64,000 nucleotides of DNA from JAJFUV01 sp964384215 (GTDB lineage Bacteria; Acidobacteriota; Terriglobia; Bryobacterales; Bryobacteraceae). Positions 8,745 to 17,289 of this stretch are shown here, piece after piece (position 1 is the first letter of the stretch; the number at the start of each line of letters is the position of its first letter). Below the pieces are notes generated by a model. That model was not told the origin of the DNA and ran no database searches. It saw only the letters and a program-made list of their open reading frames with translations. Position numbers and translations under genes: made by a program. The stretch covers positions 28,472-92,471 of the forward strand of contig CAYLLB010000020.1 in NCBI GenBank assembly GCA_964384215.1. Reading direction: 5' to 3'.

Positions 8745-10661
8745 ATGAAAAGCATCACCTTTGCCTTCCTTGCAGCCGCCGTCCTGGCGGCGGCGCCCAT
8801 CGAACTCGTCTCCGGAGGACAGCCGCCCGGCGCCGTGGTTGTCGCACCAAACGCCGGACCCATCGCCCGCCGTGCCGCCGCTTTGTTCACGACCCGTGTT
8901 GAGCGCAAGACTGGCGCGAAACTTCCCATACAGCGTGCGCTGCCCGCAGCAGGTGCAGCCATCGTGTTCGCTACGGCGGGGGGTTCTCAGCTATCGGGCA
9001 TCCAGGCGCCCACGTCCGCACAGCTTGGTGAAGAAGGCTTCGCGCTGGTGGAGAAAGGCGCTCGCTTGTACATCGTGGCGCGCGAAGGGCGCGGGATGAT
9101 CTATGGCGCCGGCAAGATCCTGCGTACTGCGCAATACGAACGCGCTTCGATGCGAGCGCAGCCGCCGCTGGGTCTGGATAAACCCGCGATGGGGCACCGA
9201 ATGCTGTACCTGGCCATCCACGTCGAAAACTTTTACGAGATGCAGGAAGCGCGCACGATCCTGCGCGAGGTGGTCGAGGACATCGCGCTATGGGGCGCCA
9301 ACGGCGTGTGGGTGTGGTTCGATCAATCGCAGTACAACGACCCGTTCGAGAAAGGCGTGGACAACGCCGACGCGCGCAAGCGCTGGGATAAAGAAAAGGA
9401 AGTGCTGCGGCTGGCGCAGGACCTGGGGTTGAAGCCGGGCTACACGATGAGCGACAACGACCTGTACCGCAATCAGGTCACGCCCGAAATCAAGGCGCCG
9501 AACACAGAGAAGTGGGCGAACTTTCAAAGGCTGGCCTGCCCGTCGGTGCCGCGCGCGCGTGAGATCCTCCTGCGCAACAAGGAGAACCTGGCGCGGGGAC
9601 TGGCCGAGGCCGGCGTACATCTGGAGATGGGCTGCCACTTCGCCTACGATACGGGCGGCTGCCTGTGCGACCGCTGCAGGCCCTGGGTGAAGACCTTCCT
9701 TAACCTTGCCAAGGACGTGCACGAAACGTTTCGCAAGTATCACCCCGCGATGCGTTCGTACATGTCCGACTGGCACTTCACCGATGAAGAGGCCCGCACG
9801 GCGATCGACTTCTTCCGCGAGCGCAAGCCCGATTGGTTCGGCGGCGTGTTCAAGGACGACCGCCATCCGGCGGACCGCTTTACAAGGTTACCGCCGGGCT
9901 ACCCGGTGCTGACGTTCCTGGAAATCACGGAGATCGGCGGCTGGGGCACGGTCGGCGCGAATCCGTTTCCTAAGCGCCTGGTCAATATCTTCGGAGACTT
10001 GCGCCGCACGGGCCAGGACGGCTACGTGGCATACAGCGAAGGCATTTACGACGATTTCAACAAAGCCTCGGCCGCGCGCATCGCCTGGGATCCGGGCGTT
10101 ACGCCGGAGCAACTCGCCTCCGAGTACGCCAATTACTTCTTTGACGCGGGCGTGGCCGCGGACTTCACCAGCATGACGGCTGGCATGGAGAGCGCCTGGA
10201 CCAATCCGATGGGCAGTTGGGGCCAGCAGCAGTTCGTGCAGCCGGCAGATAAGGCGGACGAGGTCGCGAAGCTGGCCCTGTCGATCTCCGCGCGCCTGCC
10301 CGCCGCCGTGCGGAAGAACTGGCGTTGGCAGGTGTTCGAGTACCGCGCTCGCATCGGCGCGGCTATCGCGGCGCTGGGTGATCGCGAGGCACTCCGCGCT
10401 CAGGTAAAGGAGATGGCCCGCAAGGGAGCCTCGCGCATCGAAATGCGCCGCGTCATGGAAGCCAAGCGCGCGCGCTTCGAGGAGTACGCACGGCTGGTGG
10501 CGGAACTGCGCGACAAGATCTACAAGGAGCCCTGGAGCCGGTATCCGCCGATGATTCCAGGCGATTTCTTCATGTGCGGCCGCACGCGCGTCGACTTCGC
10601 GGCTTGGGTAGCCCTGTTTCAGGAGTTGAGCTATGTCGCCGACGGCATTCCGCAAGTTTAG
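8745..10661 (+). CDS. exported GH20/GH67-like glycoside hydrolase
   Basis: 638 residues from the ATG at 8745, which begins a signal peptide (KSITFAFLAAAVLAAAPIE). Residues of about 20-125 resemble the alpha/beta zincin-like N-terminal domain that precedes the barrel in GH20, GH67 and GH84 enzymes (EEGFALVEKGARLYIVAREG, RGMIYGAGKILR). The barrel starts near residue 140 (GHRMLYLAIHVENFYEMQEA, then ANGVWVWFDQSQY). A cysteine-rich piece GGCLCDRCRPW near residue 305 is also found in other GH20-like proteins and may hold a metal or disulfides. I cannot assign the sugar. It is divergent from the GH32 gene and upstream of the SUMF1-sialidase gene. Confidence 0.6.
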   Translation: MKSITFAFLAAAVLAAAPIELVSGGQPPGAVVVAPNAGPIARRAAALFTTRVERKTGAKLPIQRALPAAGAAIVFATAGGSQLSGIQAPTSAQLGEEGFALVEKGARLYIVAREGRGMIYGAGKILRTAQYERASMRAQPPLGLDKPAMGHRMLYLAIHVENFYEMQEARTILREVVEDIALWGANGVWVWFDQSQYNDPFEKGVDNADARKRWDKEKEVLRLAQDLGLKPGYTMSDNDLYRNQVTPEIKAPNTEKWANFQRLACPSVPRAREILLRNKENLARGLAEAGVHLEMGCHFAYDTGGCLCDRCRPWVKTFLNLAKDVHETFRKYHPAMRSYMSDWHFTDEEARTAIDFFRERKPDWFGGVFKDDRHPADRFTRLPPGYPVLTFLEITEIGGWGTVGANPFPKRLVNIFGDLRRTGQDGYVAYSEGIYDDFNKASAARIAWDPGVTPEQLASEYANYFFDAGVAADFTSMTAGMESAWTNPMGSWGQQQFVQPADKADEVAKLALSISARLPAAVRKNWRWQVFEYRARIGAAIAALGDREALRAQVKEMARKGASRIEMRRVMEAKRARFEEYARLVAELRDKIYKEPWSRYPPMIPGDFFMCGRTRVDFAAWVALFQELSYVADGIPQV

Positions 10662-10747
10662 GAATCACGTAGCCTGTCCCCGGAATTGAGCAATCGCCGC
10701 GCTTTGGCCGTAGGCGCGCCGGACCGGCTTCGGCTATGCTGTGAACC

Positions 10748-13090
10748 ATGCGTACCTGGTTTGCAGCTTTGGCAGCGGTCGCGTGCCTGTTCGCGGTGGG
10801 GGCTGAACCGGCTCGTGAACGCGTGAATTCGATCGGCGTGAAAATGGTTTGCATCCCGGCGGGATCGTTCCGCATGGGCAACGACCTGTCTACCGATCCC
10901 ACGATCCTGAAGCAGCCCGTGGTGATGCCACGCGGCGACTACGACGAGCGGCCGGTGCATGAGGTCCGCATCTCCCGCGAATTCTGGATGTCCGAAACTG
11001 AAATCACCTCGGAGCAGTTCGCGCGTTTCCGCTTCGACCACCAGGACTTCGGCCCGGCCTCGCCGTACGCCACGGGCGTGAGCTGGGAAGATGCAATGGC
11101 CTTCTGCGACTGGCTGAGCAAGAAGGAAGGCCGCTCCTATCGTCTCCCTACCGAAGCTGAATGGGAGTACGCCTGCCGCGCCGGCACGAGCGGACACTTT
11201 TCGAGCGGCGATGTGATGCCACCAAGCGGCGCACCCAACGACTGGGGACTGAAGAACATGCACACGGACGCAGCCGAGTGGGTGCTCGATTGGCACGGGC
11301 TATACCTCGCCGGAACGCAAACCGATCCGGTGGGGCCGTCGAGAGGCGTCGCGCGCGTGATCCGCGGAGGCGGAATCATGGGCGAGCGCAGGCACGACGC
11401 AGTGGCGGGCACGCTGCCCTACTACCGGCGTTCAGCCAACCGCGCCAGCATGCCGCCGGGTTATCGAGGCCGCCACAACGTCGGCTTCCGCATTGTGGAA
11501 GCGCACCTGCCGGCAACGGCGCCCTACACGCCCGAGCCCGTTTTCACCCAGGAGTGCGTGAAGCAGGCCACGGCGCATGTGAAACTGGGGCCGCCGCCCG
11601 CGAAGCCGTGGTTCCGCAGAAGACCGCTAGCCCCCATCCCCCCGGAAAACACACCATCCGATGCGATCATCGCGGCAGGCCTACGTCCGGAACTGATGTG
11701 GCACAACCACTCCGCGGGACTCACGGTGTGTCCGAACGGCGACCTGCTGTGGGTGGCTTTCTCCTCATCGACCTCGTCGACCGAATACCTGGCCAACACC
11801 ACGTTCATTGCGTCGCGCCTGCGATTCGGCAGCGACCGTTGGGACATGCCGGGACCGTTCGAGGATTTCGCGGACGCCAACGACCAGAGTGCTCTGCTAT
11901 GGACCGAAGGCGACACCCTACATTTCTTCGGCGGCGGCGCCGGGATGGAGGGGGTGCCGTTCCGCCACCAGACATCCAAAGACAACGGTGCGACCTGGAG
12001 CGCGGTGGAACTGCCACTCATCGCCGGACCGCGCGGTGGCTATTGGCCGCAGCCGATCTCACACGCCTTTCGCGCAGTGGACGGCACGATGTACTTCGCA
12101 AGCGATGCCGTGGCCGGCACCTCATTGCTTTGGGCCAGCCGCGACAACGGCGCCACATGGTTCGACACGGGAGGGCGCACTGCGGGGCGTCATACGGTTT
12201 TCGCGCTGCTCGACGACGGGCGCATCATGGGCATCGGCGGGAAGAACACCGACATCGATGGGTTTATGCCGCAAGCCCTTTCAACTGACGGCGGCAGGAC
12301 CTGGACCGTCAGCAAGACTCCCTTCCCCGCCCTGTCCAGCAACCAGCGGCCGTCGCTGGTGAAGCTGGCGAGCGGCCGGCTGTTCTTCGCTGCCGATTGG
12401 CAGAACCGCGAGGGCAAACAGCCGGCAGGAGTTACCAACCGTGGCTCGTTCGTGGCCTTGTCGGACGACGAGGGCAAGACGTGGAAGATCAAGGCGCTGC
12501 CCGGCACGCTGCCGCACGAGAACTGGGTGCGGCAGGGCAAAGGACATTCGAGCGGCACGCTGGGCTATTCGGTAGCGGCGCAGGCGCCCAACGGGATCAT
12601 CCATTTGATCACCAGCATGAACCATCCTTCGCAACATTTTGAGATGAACGAGGCATGGATCCTCTCCGATGATACGGCGGAAACCAAAGCCGGCCCGGCG
12701 CTGAGCGAACCGGTCCGCGGACGCGAAACCTTCGATGACGGAAAGCTGCGCTGCTCATGGGCCGGCGCACTCGACTCCGCCGGCAGATTCGTGCTCTCCG
12801 GGGACGAGGCGTGGTACTACCCCGACGGCACGAAGCGCTACCAGGTGACATGGCGCGACGGCATGAAGACCGGCCTCGAGACCTACTGGCTCGCCAACGG
12901 GAGCAAACTGTTCGAGTGGCGCCACGCCGGCGACGGCTCGAGCGTGTGGACGCAATACTGGCCGAACGGAAAGAAGAAACACGAGTCCGCCTGGCGCGAT
13001 TTCAAGTGTCAGGGTACGGCCACGGCGTGGGATGAATCGGGCGCAGTTGTGGCGCGGCACGAATTTAGGGACGGTGAGATGGTCCGGTGA
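10748..13090 (+). CDS. secreted fusion: SUMF1/FGE-like domain, sialidase-like propeller, MORN-like repeats
   Basis: 780 residues with a signal peptide (RTWFAALAAVACLFAVGAEP). Residues 25-255 form a formylglycine-generating-enzyme (SUMF1) fold: VKMVCIPAGSFRMG, YRLPTEAEWEYACRAGT, VIRGGG and HNVGFRIV. The paired active-site cysteines expected in the block ending RCAxR are absent; the block here reads RRSANRAS (about 226-233), so this copy is probably not a sulfatase-activating oxidase. Residues of about 280-650 are a BNR/sialidase-type six-blade propeller with SKDNGATWS, SRDNGATWF, STDGGRTWT and SDDEGKTWK Asp-boxes. Residues of about 690-780 are MORN/YwqK-like (YYPDGTKRYQVTWRDG, YWPNGKKKHESAW). 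Function is probably glycan binding or cleavage at the cell surface. The stop overlaps the next reading frame. Confidence 0.75.
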   Translation: MRTWFAALAAVACLFAVGAEPARERVNSIGVKMVCIPAGSFRMGNDLSTDPTILKQPVVMPRGDYDERPVHEVRISREFWMSETEITSEQFARFRFDHQDFGPASPYATGVSWEDAMAFCDWLSKKEGRSYRLPTEAEWEYACRAGTSGHFSSGDVMPPSGAPNDWGLKNMHTDAAEWVLDWHGLYLAGTQTDPVGPSRGVARVIRGGGIMGERRHDAVAGTLPYYRRSANRASMPPGYRGRHNVGFRIVEAHLPATAPYTPEPVFTQECVKQATAHVKLGPPPAKPWFRRRPLAPIPPENTPSDAIIAAGLRPELMWHNHSAGLTVCPNGDLLWVAFSSSTSSTEYLANTTFIASRLRFGSDRWDMPGPFEDFADANDQSALLWTEGDTLHFFGGGAGMEGVPFRHQTSKDNGATWSAVELPLIAGPRGGYWPQPISHAFRAVDGTMYFASDAVAGTSLLWASRDNGATWFDTGGRTAGRHTVFALLDDGRIMGIGGKNTDIDGFMPQALSTDGGRTWTVSKTPFPALSSNQRPSLVKLASGRLFFAADWQNREGKQPAGVTNRGSFVALSDDEGKTWKIKALPGTLPHENWVRQGKGHSSGTLGYSVAAQAPNGIIHLITSMNHPSQHFEMNEAWILSDDTAETKAGPALSEPVRGRETFDDGKLRCSWAGALDSAGRFVLSGDEAWYYPDGTKRYQVTWRDGMKTGLETYWLANGSKLFEWRHAGDGSSVWTQYWPNGKKKHESAWRDFKCQGTATAWDESGAVVARHEFRDGEMVR

Positions 13091-13116
13091 AAGACATGGA
13101 ATCCAGAGGCGTGCAT

Positions 13117-14289
13117 ATGCGCCACGTGGCGCTGATCTACGACGCCACGAGCGCTTACGACCTCAAGGTGATGACGGGCGTGGCCGCGTACTTGCAGGAG
13201 GGCGTCGGCTGGAATGTCTACATCGAGGAAAATAGCTTGAAAGACCAGCGGCTCCCGGACTTGCGGACGTGGGCGGGCGACGGAGTCATCGCGGACTTCG
13301 ACAATCCAAGGGTGGCCGCCGCGGTCGTCGAATCGAAACTGCCGGCGGTGGCTTTTGGCAGCGGGTACGGCTGGTACGCACCGGAATCCCGCATCCCTTA
13401 CTTTTTTACGAACAACCGCGCCATCGCACACATGGCGGCGGATCACCTGCTGGACCGCGGATTCCACCATTTCGCCTATTGCGGGTACCCGCGCACGCCA
13501 ATCAACGGTTGGTCGGAGGAGCGCGAATACGCCTTCCTTGGGCGGTTGAAGCAGCGAGGGATGGCCTGCAGCGTCTTCCGCGGCCGCCACTTGCAGGGGC
13601 GCGGCTGGGCGGCCATGCAAAGCGCTCTGCGCGAATGGCTGCAAGCGCTTCCGAAGCCGCTCGGCGTCATGGCGGCAAACGACAGCCGCGCGCGGCAGGT
13701 GCTGGAAGCCTGCCGCGCGCAATCGCTGCGTGTTCCGGAAGAAGTGGCGGTGATCGGCGTGGACAACGATGAACTGCTATGCCGCCTCAGCAGTCCCTTG
13801 CTCACCAGCGTCGAGCAAGGCGCGCAAAGAATCGGCCACCACGCGGCCGTGCTGCTGGACCAGATCATGAACGGGCGCAAGCCGCGCCGCCGGCGCATCG
13901 TCGTCGATCCGGAGGGCGTAGTGACGCGCCGTTCCACCGACATGCTGGCCATCGAAGATCCACTGGCCGCCCGCGCCATGGCGTTCATCTGGGAACAAGC
14001 CGTGCACGGGATTAAGGTTCAGGACGTCGCGGAAGCCCTCTCTTGCTCGCGCGCGTCGCTCGAGACGCGCTTCAAGGCCGTCCTGGGATACAGCGTGCAC
14101 ACGGCCATCAGCAAAGTGAGGCTGGAGCGTGCCCGGCGACTGGTGCGCGAAACGAACCTCTCGCTCAAGCAGGTCGCCGCGAACACCGGGTTCCGGTCCG
14201 TCCAGCACATGACTACGGTCTTCGGCAGCGCCTTCGGCCGCCCTCCGGCTGAATACCGCCTGGCCTCCCGCTCAGCGCGTCTGAAATAA
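13117..14289 (+). CDS. XylR-type regulator (LacI-like sensor plus AraC DNA-binding domain)
   Basis: 390 residues. The layout matches E. coli XylR: an N-terminal periplasmic-binding-protein-like sugar sensor (about 1-270) and a C-terminal AraC helix-turn-helix pair (about 285-385; VQDVAEALSCSRASLETRFK, LKQVAANTGFRSVQHMTTVF). Conserved stretches include GDGVIADFD, REYAFLGRL, NDSRARQVLE, VIGVDNDELLCRLSSPLLTS and RRSTD. The ATG at 13117 is chosen because AGAGG lies 7 bases upstream and because it lines up with the start of XylR; ATG 13096 and GTG 13087 (overlapping the previous stop) are alternatives. In the family a sugar bound to the sensor makes the protein activate catabolic genes. Here it probably controls the flanking carbohydrate genes. 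The ligand is unknown. Confidence 0.85.
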   Translation: MRHVALIYDATSAYDLKVMTGVAAYLQEGVGWNVYIEENSLKDQRLPDLRTWAGDGVIADFDNPRVAAAVVESKLPAVAFGSGYGWYAPESRIPYFFTNNRAIAHMAADHLLDRGFHHFAYCGYPRTPINGWSEEREYAFLGRLKQRGMACSVFRGRHLQGRGWAAMQSALREWLQALPKPLGVMAANDSRARQVLEACRAQSLRVPEEVAVIGVDNDELLCRLSSPLLTSVEQGAQRIGHHAAVLLDQIMNGRKPRRRRIVVDPEGVVTRRSTDMLAIEDPLAARAMAFIWEQAVHGIKVQDVAEALSCSRASLETRFKAVLGYSVHTAISKVRLERARRLVRETNLSLKQVAANTGFRSVQHMTTVFGSAFGRPPAEYRLASRSARLK

Positions 14290-14317
14290 TTGTAAAAGAT
14301 TTACGAAATTCTATAAA
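14290..14317 (+). promoter_or_regulatory. candidate sigma-70 promoter for the epimerase gene
   Basis: TTGTAA (14290-14295) and TATAAA (14312-14317) are separated by 16 bases in an unusually AT-rich patch just after the regulator stop. The match is 4/6 and 5/6 to the sigma-70 consensus. It would give a leader of about 110 bases before the GTG at 14434. Confidence 0.45.
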
Positions 14318-14420
14318 CCGGGGCCATTGATCGGCGGCGCGCAACAGGCTAAAAAGAAGATGGATCGTCAGAGACGCTGGCGGTCTGCCGGTTGACGTTC
14401 GCCCGCACCGGCTCCGCCGC

Positions 14421-14427
14421 AGGAGGT
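14421..14427 (+). promoter_or_regulatory. strong ribosome binding site deciding the epimerase start
   Basis: AGGAGGT lies 6 bases upstream of GTG 14434. It fixes that codon as the start over an in-frame TTG at 14392, which would add 14 residues without homology. Confidence 0.75.
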
Positions 14428-14433
14428 AACAAC

Positions 14434-15291
14434 GTGCAATTCGGGATTCACTCGCTTCTTTTCCGGGAAACCTTCGCCGAACAGGACCTACCCTTGCTCG
14501 ACAAGTGCAAGAAGATGGGTTTCGACGCGGTTGAGATCATTCCCTTCGACGTTGATCGCTTCCCCGCCGCCAAGGTGAAGAAGGCGGCCGCAGACCTGGG
14601 GCTCACCATCAACATGGGCTTCGGGATGCCGCTCGAGTACAACATCATTTCGCCGGACGCCGCGGTCCGCAAAGCGGGACTGGACTTTTCGCGCAAGCTG
14701 ATTGACGTGTGCAACGAAGTCGGCGCCAAACTTTTTGGAGGCATGATTTACTGCGGGTGGGGCTATCTGACTGGCAAGGGGCGTACCGAGCAGGAGTGGA
14801 ACTGGGGCGTGGAAGGCTATCGCGAGATCGCCAACTACGCCAAGCAGACTTCGGACCTGATCCTGGGTATCGAGCCTGTCAATCGCTTCGAATCTCACTT
14901 CATCAACACCGCCGCCGATGCGGTGAAATTCATCCATGCGGTCGGGGTGTCCAACGTACGCGTGCATCTGGATACCTTCCACATGATCCGCGAAGAAGAC
15001 GACTTCCCGAGGGCGGTGGAAACAGCCGGCAGCCTGCTCGGCTACGTCCACGCCTGCGAGAATCAGCGTGGCATTCCGGGCACCGGCCTGGTGCCTTGGG
15101 TGCCATTCTTCAAAGCGCTCCGCAAGGTGGGCTACGACGGCTGCATCACCATCGAGTCGTTCGATCCGGACATCGAAAGCGTCGCTAAGCTCTGCTGTAT
15201 CTGGCGCAAGCTGGCCGATTCTCCGGAGCAACTGGCGACCGAAGGAGTGAAGTTCCTCAAGAGCGTCTACCAGCAAGTGCAAGCGGCATAA
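14434..15291 (+). CDS. sugar epimerase/isomerase, D-tagatose/psicose 3-epimerase-like
   Basis: 285 residues starting at GTG 14434 behind AGGAGGT. It is a xylose-isomerase-like TIM barrel with the four metal ligands expected of the ketose 3-epimerase group: Glu in GIEPVNRFE (near 147), Asp in VHLDTFHM (near 180), His in YVHACEN (near 206) and Glu in TIESF (near 241). The acidic EPVNRFE segment and the FGG..YCGWG loop are typical of the group. It likely interconverts ketohexoses in the cytoplasm after uptake. The next gene encodes a fucosidase and the previous one a sugar-sensing activator, so it is probably part of the same catabolic unit. The substrate is not determined by the sequence. Confidence 0.8.
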   Translation: MQFGIHSLLFRETFAEQDLPLLDKCKKMGFDAVEIIPFDVDRFPAAKVKKAAADLGLTINMGFGMPLEYNIISPDAAVRKAGLDFSRKLIDVCNEVGAKLFGGMIYCGWGYLTGKGRTEQEWNWGVEGYREIANYAKQTSDLILGIEPVNRFESHFINTAADAVKFIHAVGVSNVRVHLDTFHMIREEDDFPRAVETAGSLLGYVHACENQRGIPGTGLVPWVPFFKALRKVGYDGCITIESFDPDIESVAKLCCIWRKLADSPEQLATEGVKFLKSVYQQVQAA

Positions 15292-15343
15292 GCGGTCCCT
15301 GGCTGTACCTGCTGCCGTGCGGTGGCATATGCTGTAAGCCGGG

Positions 15344-16741
15344 ATGAGGGATAACGAATCTCTGTTTCGCCGCCGTACTTTGCTCAAACGTGCCGCGATG
15401 GCCGGACTCAGCCTGCCGCTCGCCGCGCAGCAACAAGACACAGAAGCCTTTCGCCGCATAGGCGAAACGGTTGTGCATCGCAAGATTCAGCCGTGGTTCC
15501 CCAAAGCGGGAATGGGTCTGTTCCTACCGTGGGGGCCGTGTAGCGTGGGAGAAATCGAGGGCGGGTGGGGCCTCTTCCGCGACATGAGGCCACCCAACAA
15601 GTACTGGCCGATCGAGAAGTACATGGCCCTGGCGGATCGTTTCAATCCACAGAATTACGATCCCGAAAAGTGGCTGGTCGCGGCGAAGCAGGCCGGTTTC
15701 AAGTACACCGCCTTCCTCCTGCGACATCACGACGGCTACGCCATGTGGCCCACCGAATACGGCGAGTTCGGCACCAAGCAGCACATGGGCGGCCGCGACT
15801 TGGTGCGGCCGTTCGTGGAAGCGTGCCGCCGCGTGGGGCTCAAGGTGGGCTTCTGCTATTCACCCACGGACTGGCTATTCAATCCCAAGGGCTGGCCATG
15901 GAGGGGATTCCCGTTGCGCGACCCGGAGTTCAAGTACCGGCGCCCCGAGCGCAGTCGGGGACTGCCCCGCTACGCCGACATGCCTATCCCGCAAATGCAG
16001 AAGTACTTCGATCAACTCTGGGCCGTGGTGAAAGGACAGATGAGCGAGGTCCTGACGCGCTACGGCAAGATCGACCTGCTTTGGTGGGACGGCTACGACT
16101 GGCCGGCGGGCATCGACCATCACGGCCAGGAACTGGAAGACTACGTCCGTAAGCTCCAACCCGACATCGTGCTCAACGACCGCAACATGCTTTGGGACAA
16201 GGGCCGCACGCTGGGTGATTACAGCACAGCCTTCGAGAACCGCAATCCCGCCGAGCGGCCGAAGGGCGTATGGGAGCAGTGCGAGGCGGTGTGCGGCACC
16301 TGGAGCTACGAAGGCGAAAGCCCTTGTAAACCGGCGTCTTATGTGATCGAGCGACTGGCACGCAACCGCGCCTGGGGCGGCAACTACATGGTCAGCTTCG
16401 GTCCCCGTCCCGATGGCACTATGCGGCCGGTGTTTTACGAGATTTGCAGCCAGATGGCGCGCTGGATGAGGCACAGCGGCGAGTCCGTGTTCGACGTCGA
16501 GGCCGGGCCGTATCCCGAGCGCAGCGACGTGCCGGTCACCATCAAAGGCGGCACCTGGTATCTGCACTTTCTCTCGCCGACGCAGCGCGCGGCGACGCTC
16601 ACCGGCATCAAACCTCCTTCGAGCGTCAGGGTGCTTCGCACCGGCCAGGCGGCGTCTTGGAAGGAGGATGGCGGCCGCGTGGTGGTCTCCCTGCCCGAGA
16701 GCGTGCCAGCCAAGATGGACGAGGTGGTGGCCGTAAGTTGA
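15344..16741 (+). CDS. exported GH29 alpha-L-fucosidase
   Basis: 465 residues. The N-terminus FRRRTLLKRAAMAGLSLPLA is a Tat-like signal. The family core is visible: WFPKAGMGLFLPWGP, NPQNYDPEKWLVAAKQAG, KYTAFLLRHHDGYAMWPT and VGFCYSPTDW. The catalytic region DLLWWDGYDW near residue 249 supplies the nucleophile Asp. The second half includes EQCEAVCGTWSY and LARNRAWGGNYM, also GH29 landmarks. A small C-terminal beta domain (about 385-465) follows. The enzyme would remove terminal L-fucose from glycans outside the cytoplasm. It is 52 bases downstream of the epimerase gene and may share its transcript. Confidence 0.88.
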   Translation: MRDNESLFRRRTLLKRAAMAGLSLPLAAQQQDTEAFRRIGETVVHRKIQPWFPKAGMGLFLPWGPCSVGEIEGGWGLFRDMRPPNKYWPIEKYMALADRFNPQNYDPEKWLVAAKQAGFKYTAFLLRHHDGYAMWPTEYGEFGTKQHMGGRDLVRPFVEACRRVGLKVGFCYSPTDWLFNPKGWPWRGFPLRDPEFKYRRPERSRGLPRYADMPIPQMQKYFDQLWAVVKGQMSEVLTRYGKIDLLWWDGYDWPAGIDHHGQELEDYVRKLQPDIVLNDRNMLWDKGRTLGDYSTAFENRNPAERPKGVWEQCEAVCGTWSYEGESPCKPASYVIERLARNRAWGGNYMVSFGPRPDGTMRPVFYEICSQMARWMRHSGESVFDVEAGPYPERSDVPVTIKGGTWYLHFLSPTQRAATLTGIKPPSSVRVLRTGQAASWKEDGGRVVVSLPESVPAKMDEVVAVS

Positions 16742-16838
16742 GTTGAATGGACCAGTAGCCGAGACGCCGGCCCGCGCTGGTGCTACGATGTGTGCAACCG
16801 CCCCCTGAGGCGGTAATGCCGGATAGAGGAGCGTCCCC

Positions 16839-17273
16839 ATGAAGCCACAGAACTTTGCCAACCACGCCCGATTCGTGGTGGGCTACCACGGTGTGTTGTT
16901 CGTATTGCTGCTCGCTATTCTGGGCGGCTCTGTTGTCAACCTGATCAAGTCCTGGGGCGACCACGAGCGCATATATAGCGCATCGCTGATCCTGGCGCTG
17001 ACCATCGCGGCATTCATGATTACGTTCTTCGCGCGCATTTTTGCGCTGAAGGCGCAAGACCGCGCCATTCGCGCCGAGGAGAACTTGCGCCACTTCGTGC
17101 TTACGGGCAAGTTACTCGACCCGCGGCTCAACATCAGGCAGATCATCGGCCTGCGCTTTGCGCCCGATGAGGAGTTCGTCGAACTGGCAAAACGGGCGGT
17201 CGCGGAGAACCTCTCCGAGACCGACATCAAGAAGTCCGTGAAGAACTGGAAGGCGGACACCTACCGGGTATGA
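16839..17273 (+). CDS. DUF6526 two-helix membrane protein
   Basis: 144 residues. Two membrane segments (about 18-38 and 50-72) are followed by a conserved soluble tail: FALKAQDRAIRAEENLRHFV, then RLNIRQIIGLRFA and ENLSETDIKKSVKNWKADTYRV. This is the DUF6526 pattern that I recognise from acidobacteria and Bacteroidetes; no function is known. A GAGGA ribosome binding site lies about 8 bases upstream of the ATG. It stands alone between the fucosidase gene and the convergent kinase-like gene. Confidence 0.75.
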   Translation: MKPQNFANHARFVVGYHGVLFVLLLAILGGSVVNLIKSWGDHERIYSASLILALTIAAFMITFFARIFALKAQDRAIRAEENLRHFVLTGKLLDPRLNIRQIIGLRFAPDEEFVELAKRAVAENLSETDIKKSVKNWKADTYRV

Positions 17274-17289
17274 GCAAGATCAACGGCGC

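Noticed and set aside
16797..16814. ACCGCC-6-GGCGGT inverted repeat as a terminator after the fucosidase gene
   Set aside because: There is no following T-run, and it lies in the leader of the next gene. It may form a small hairpin, but nothing supports termination.
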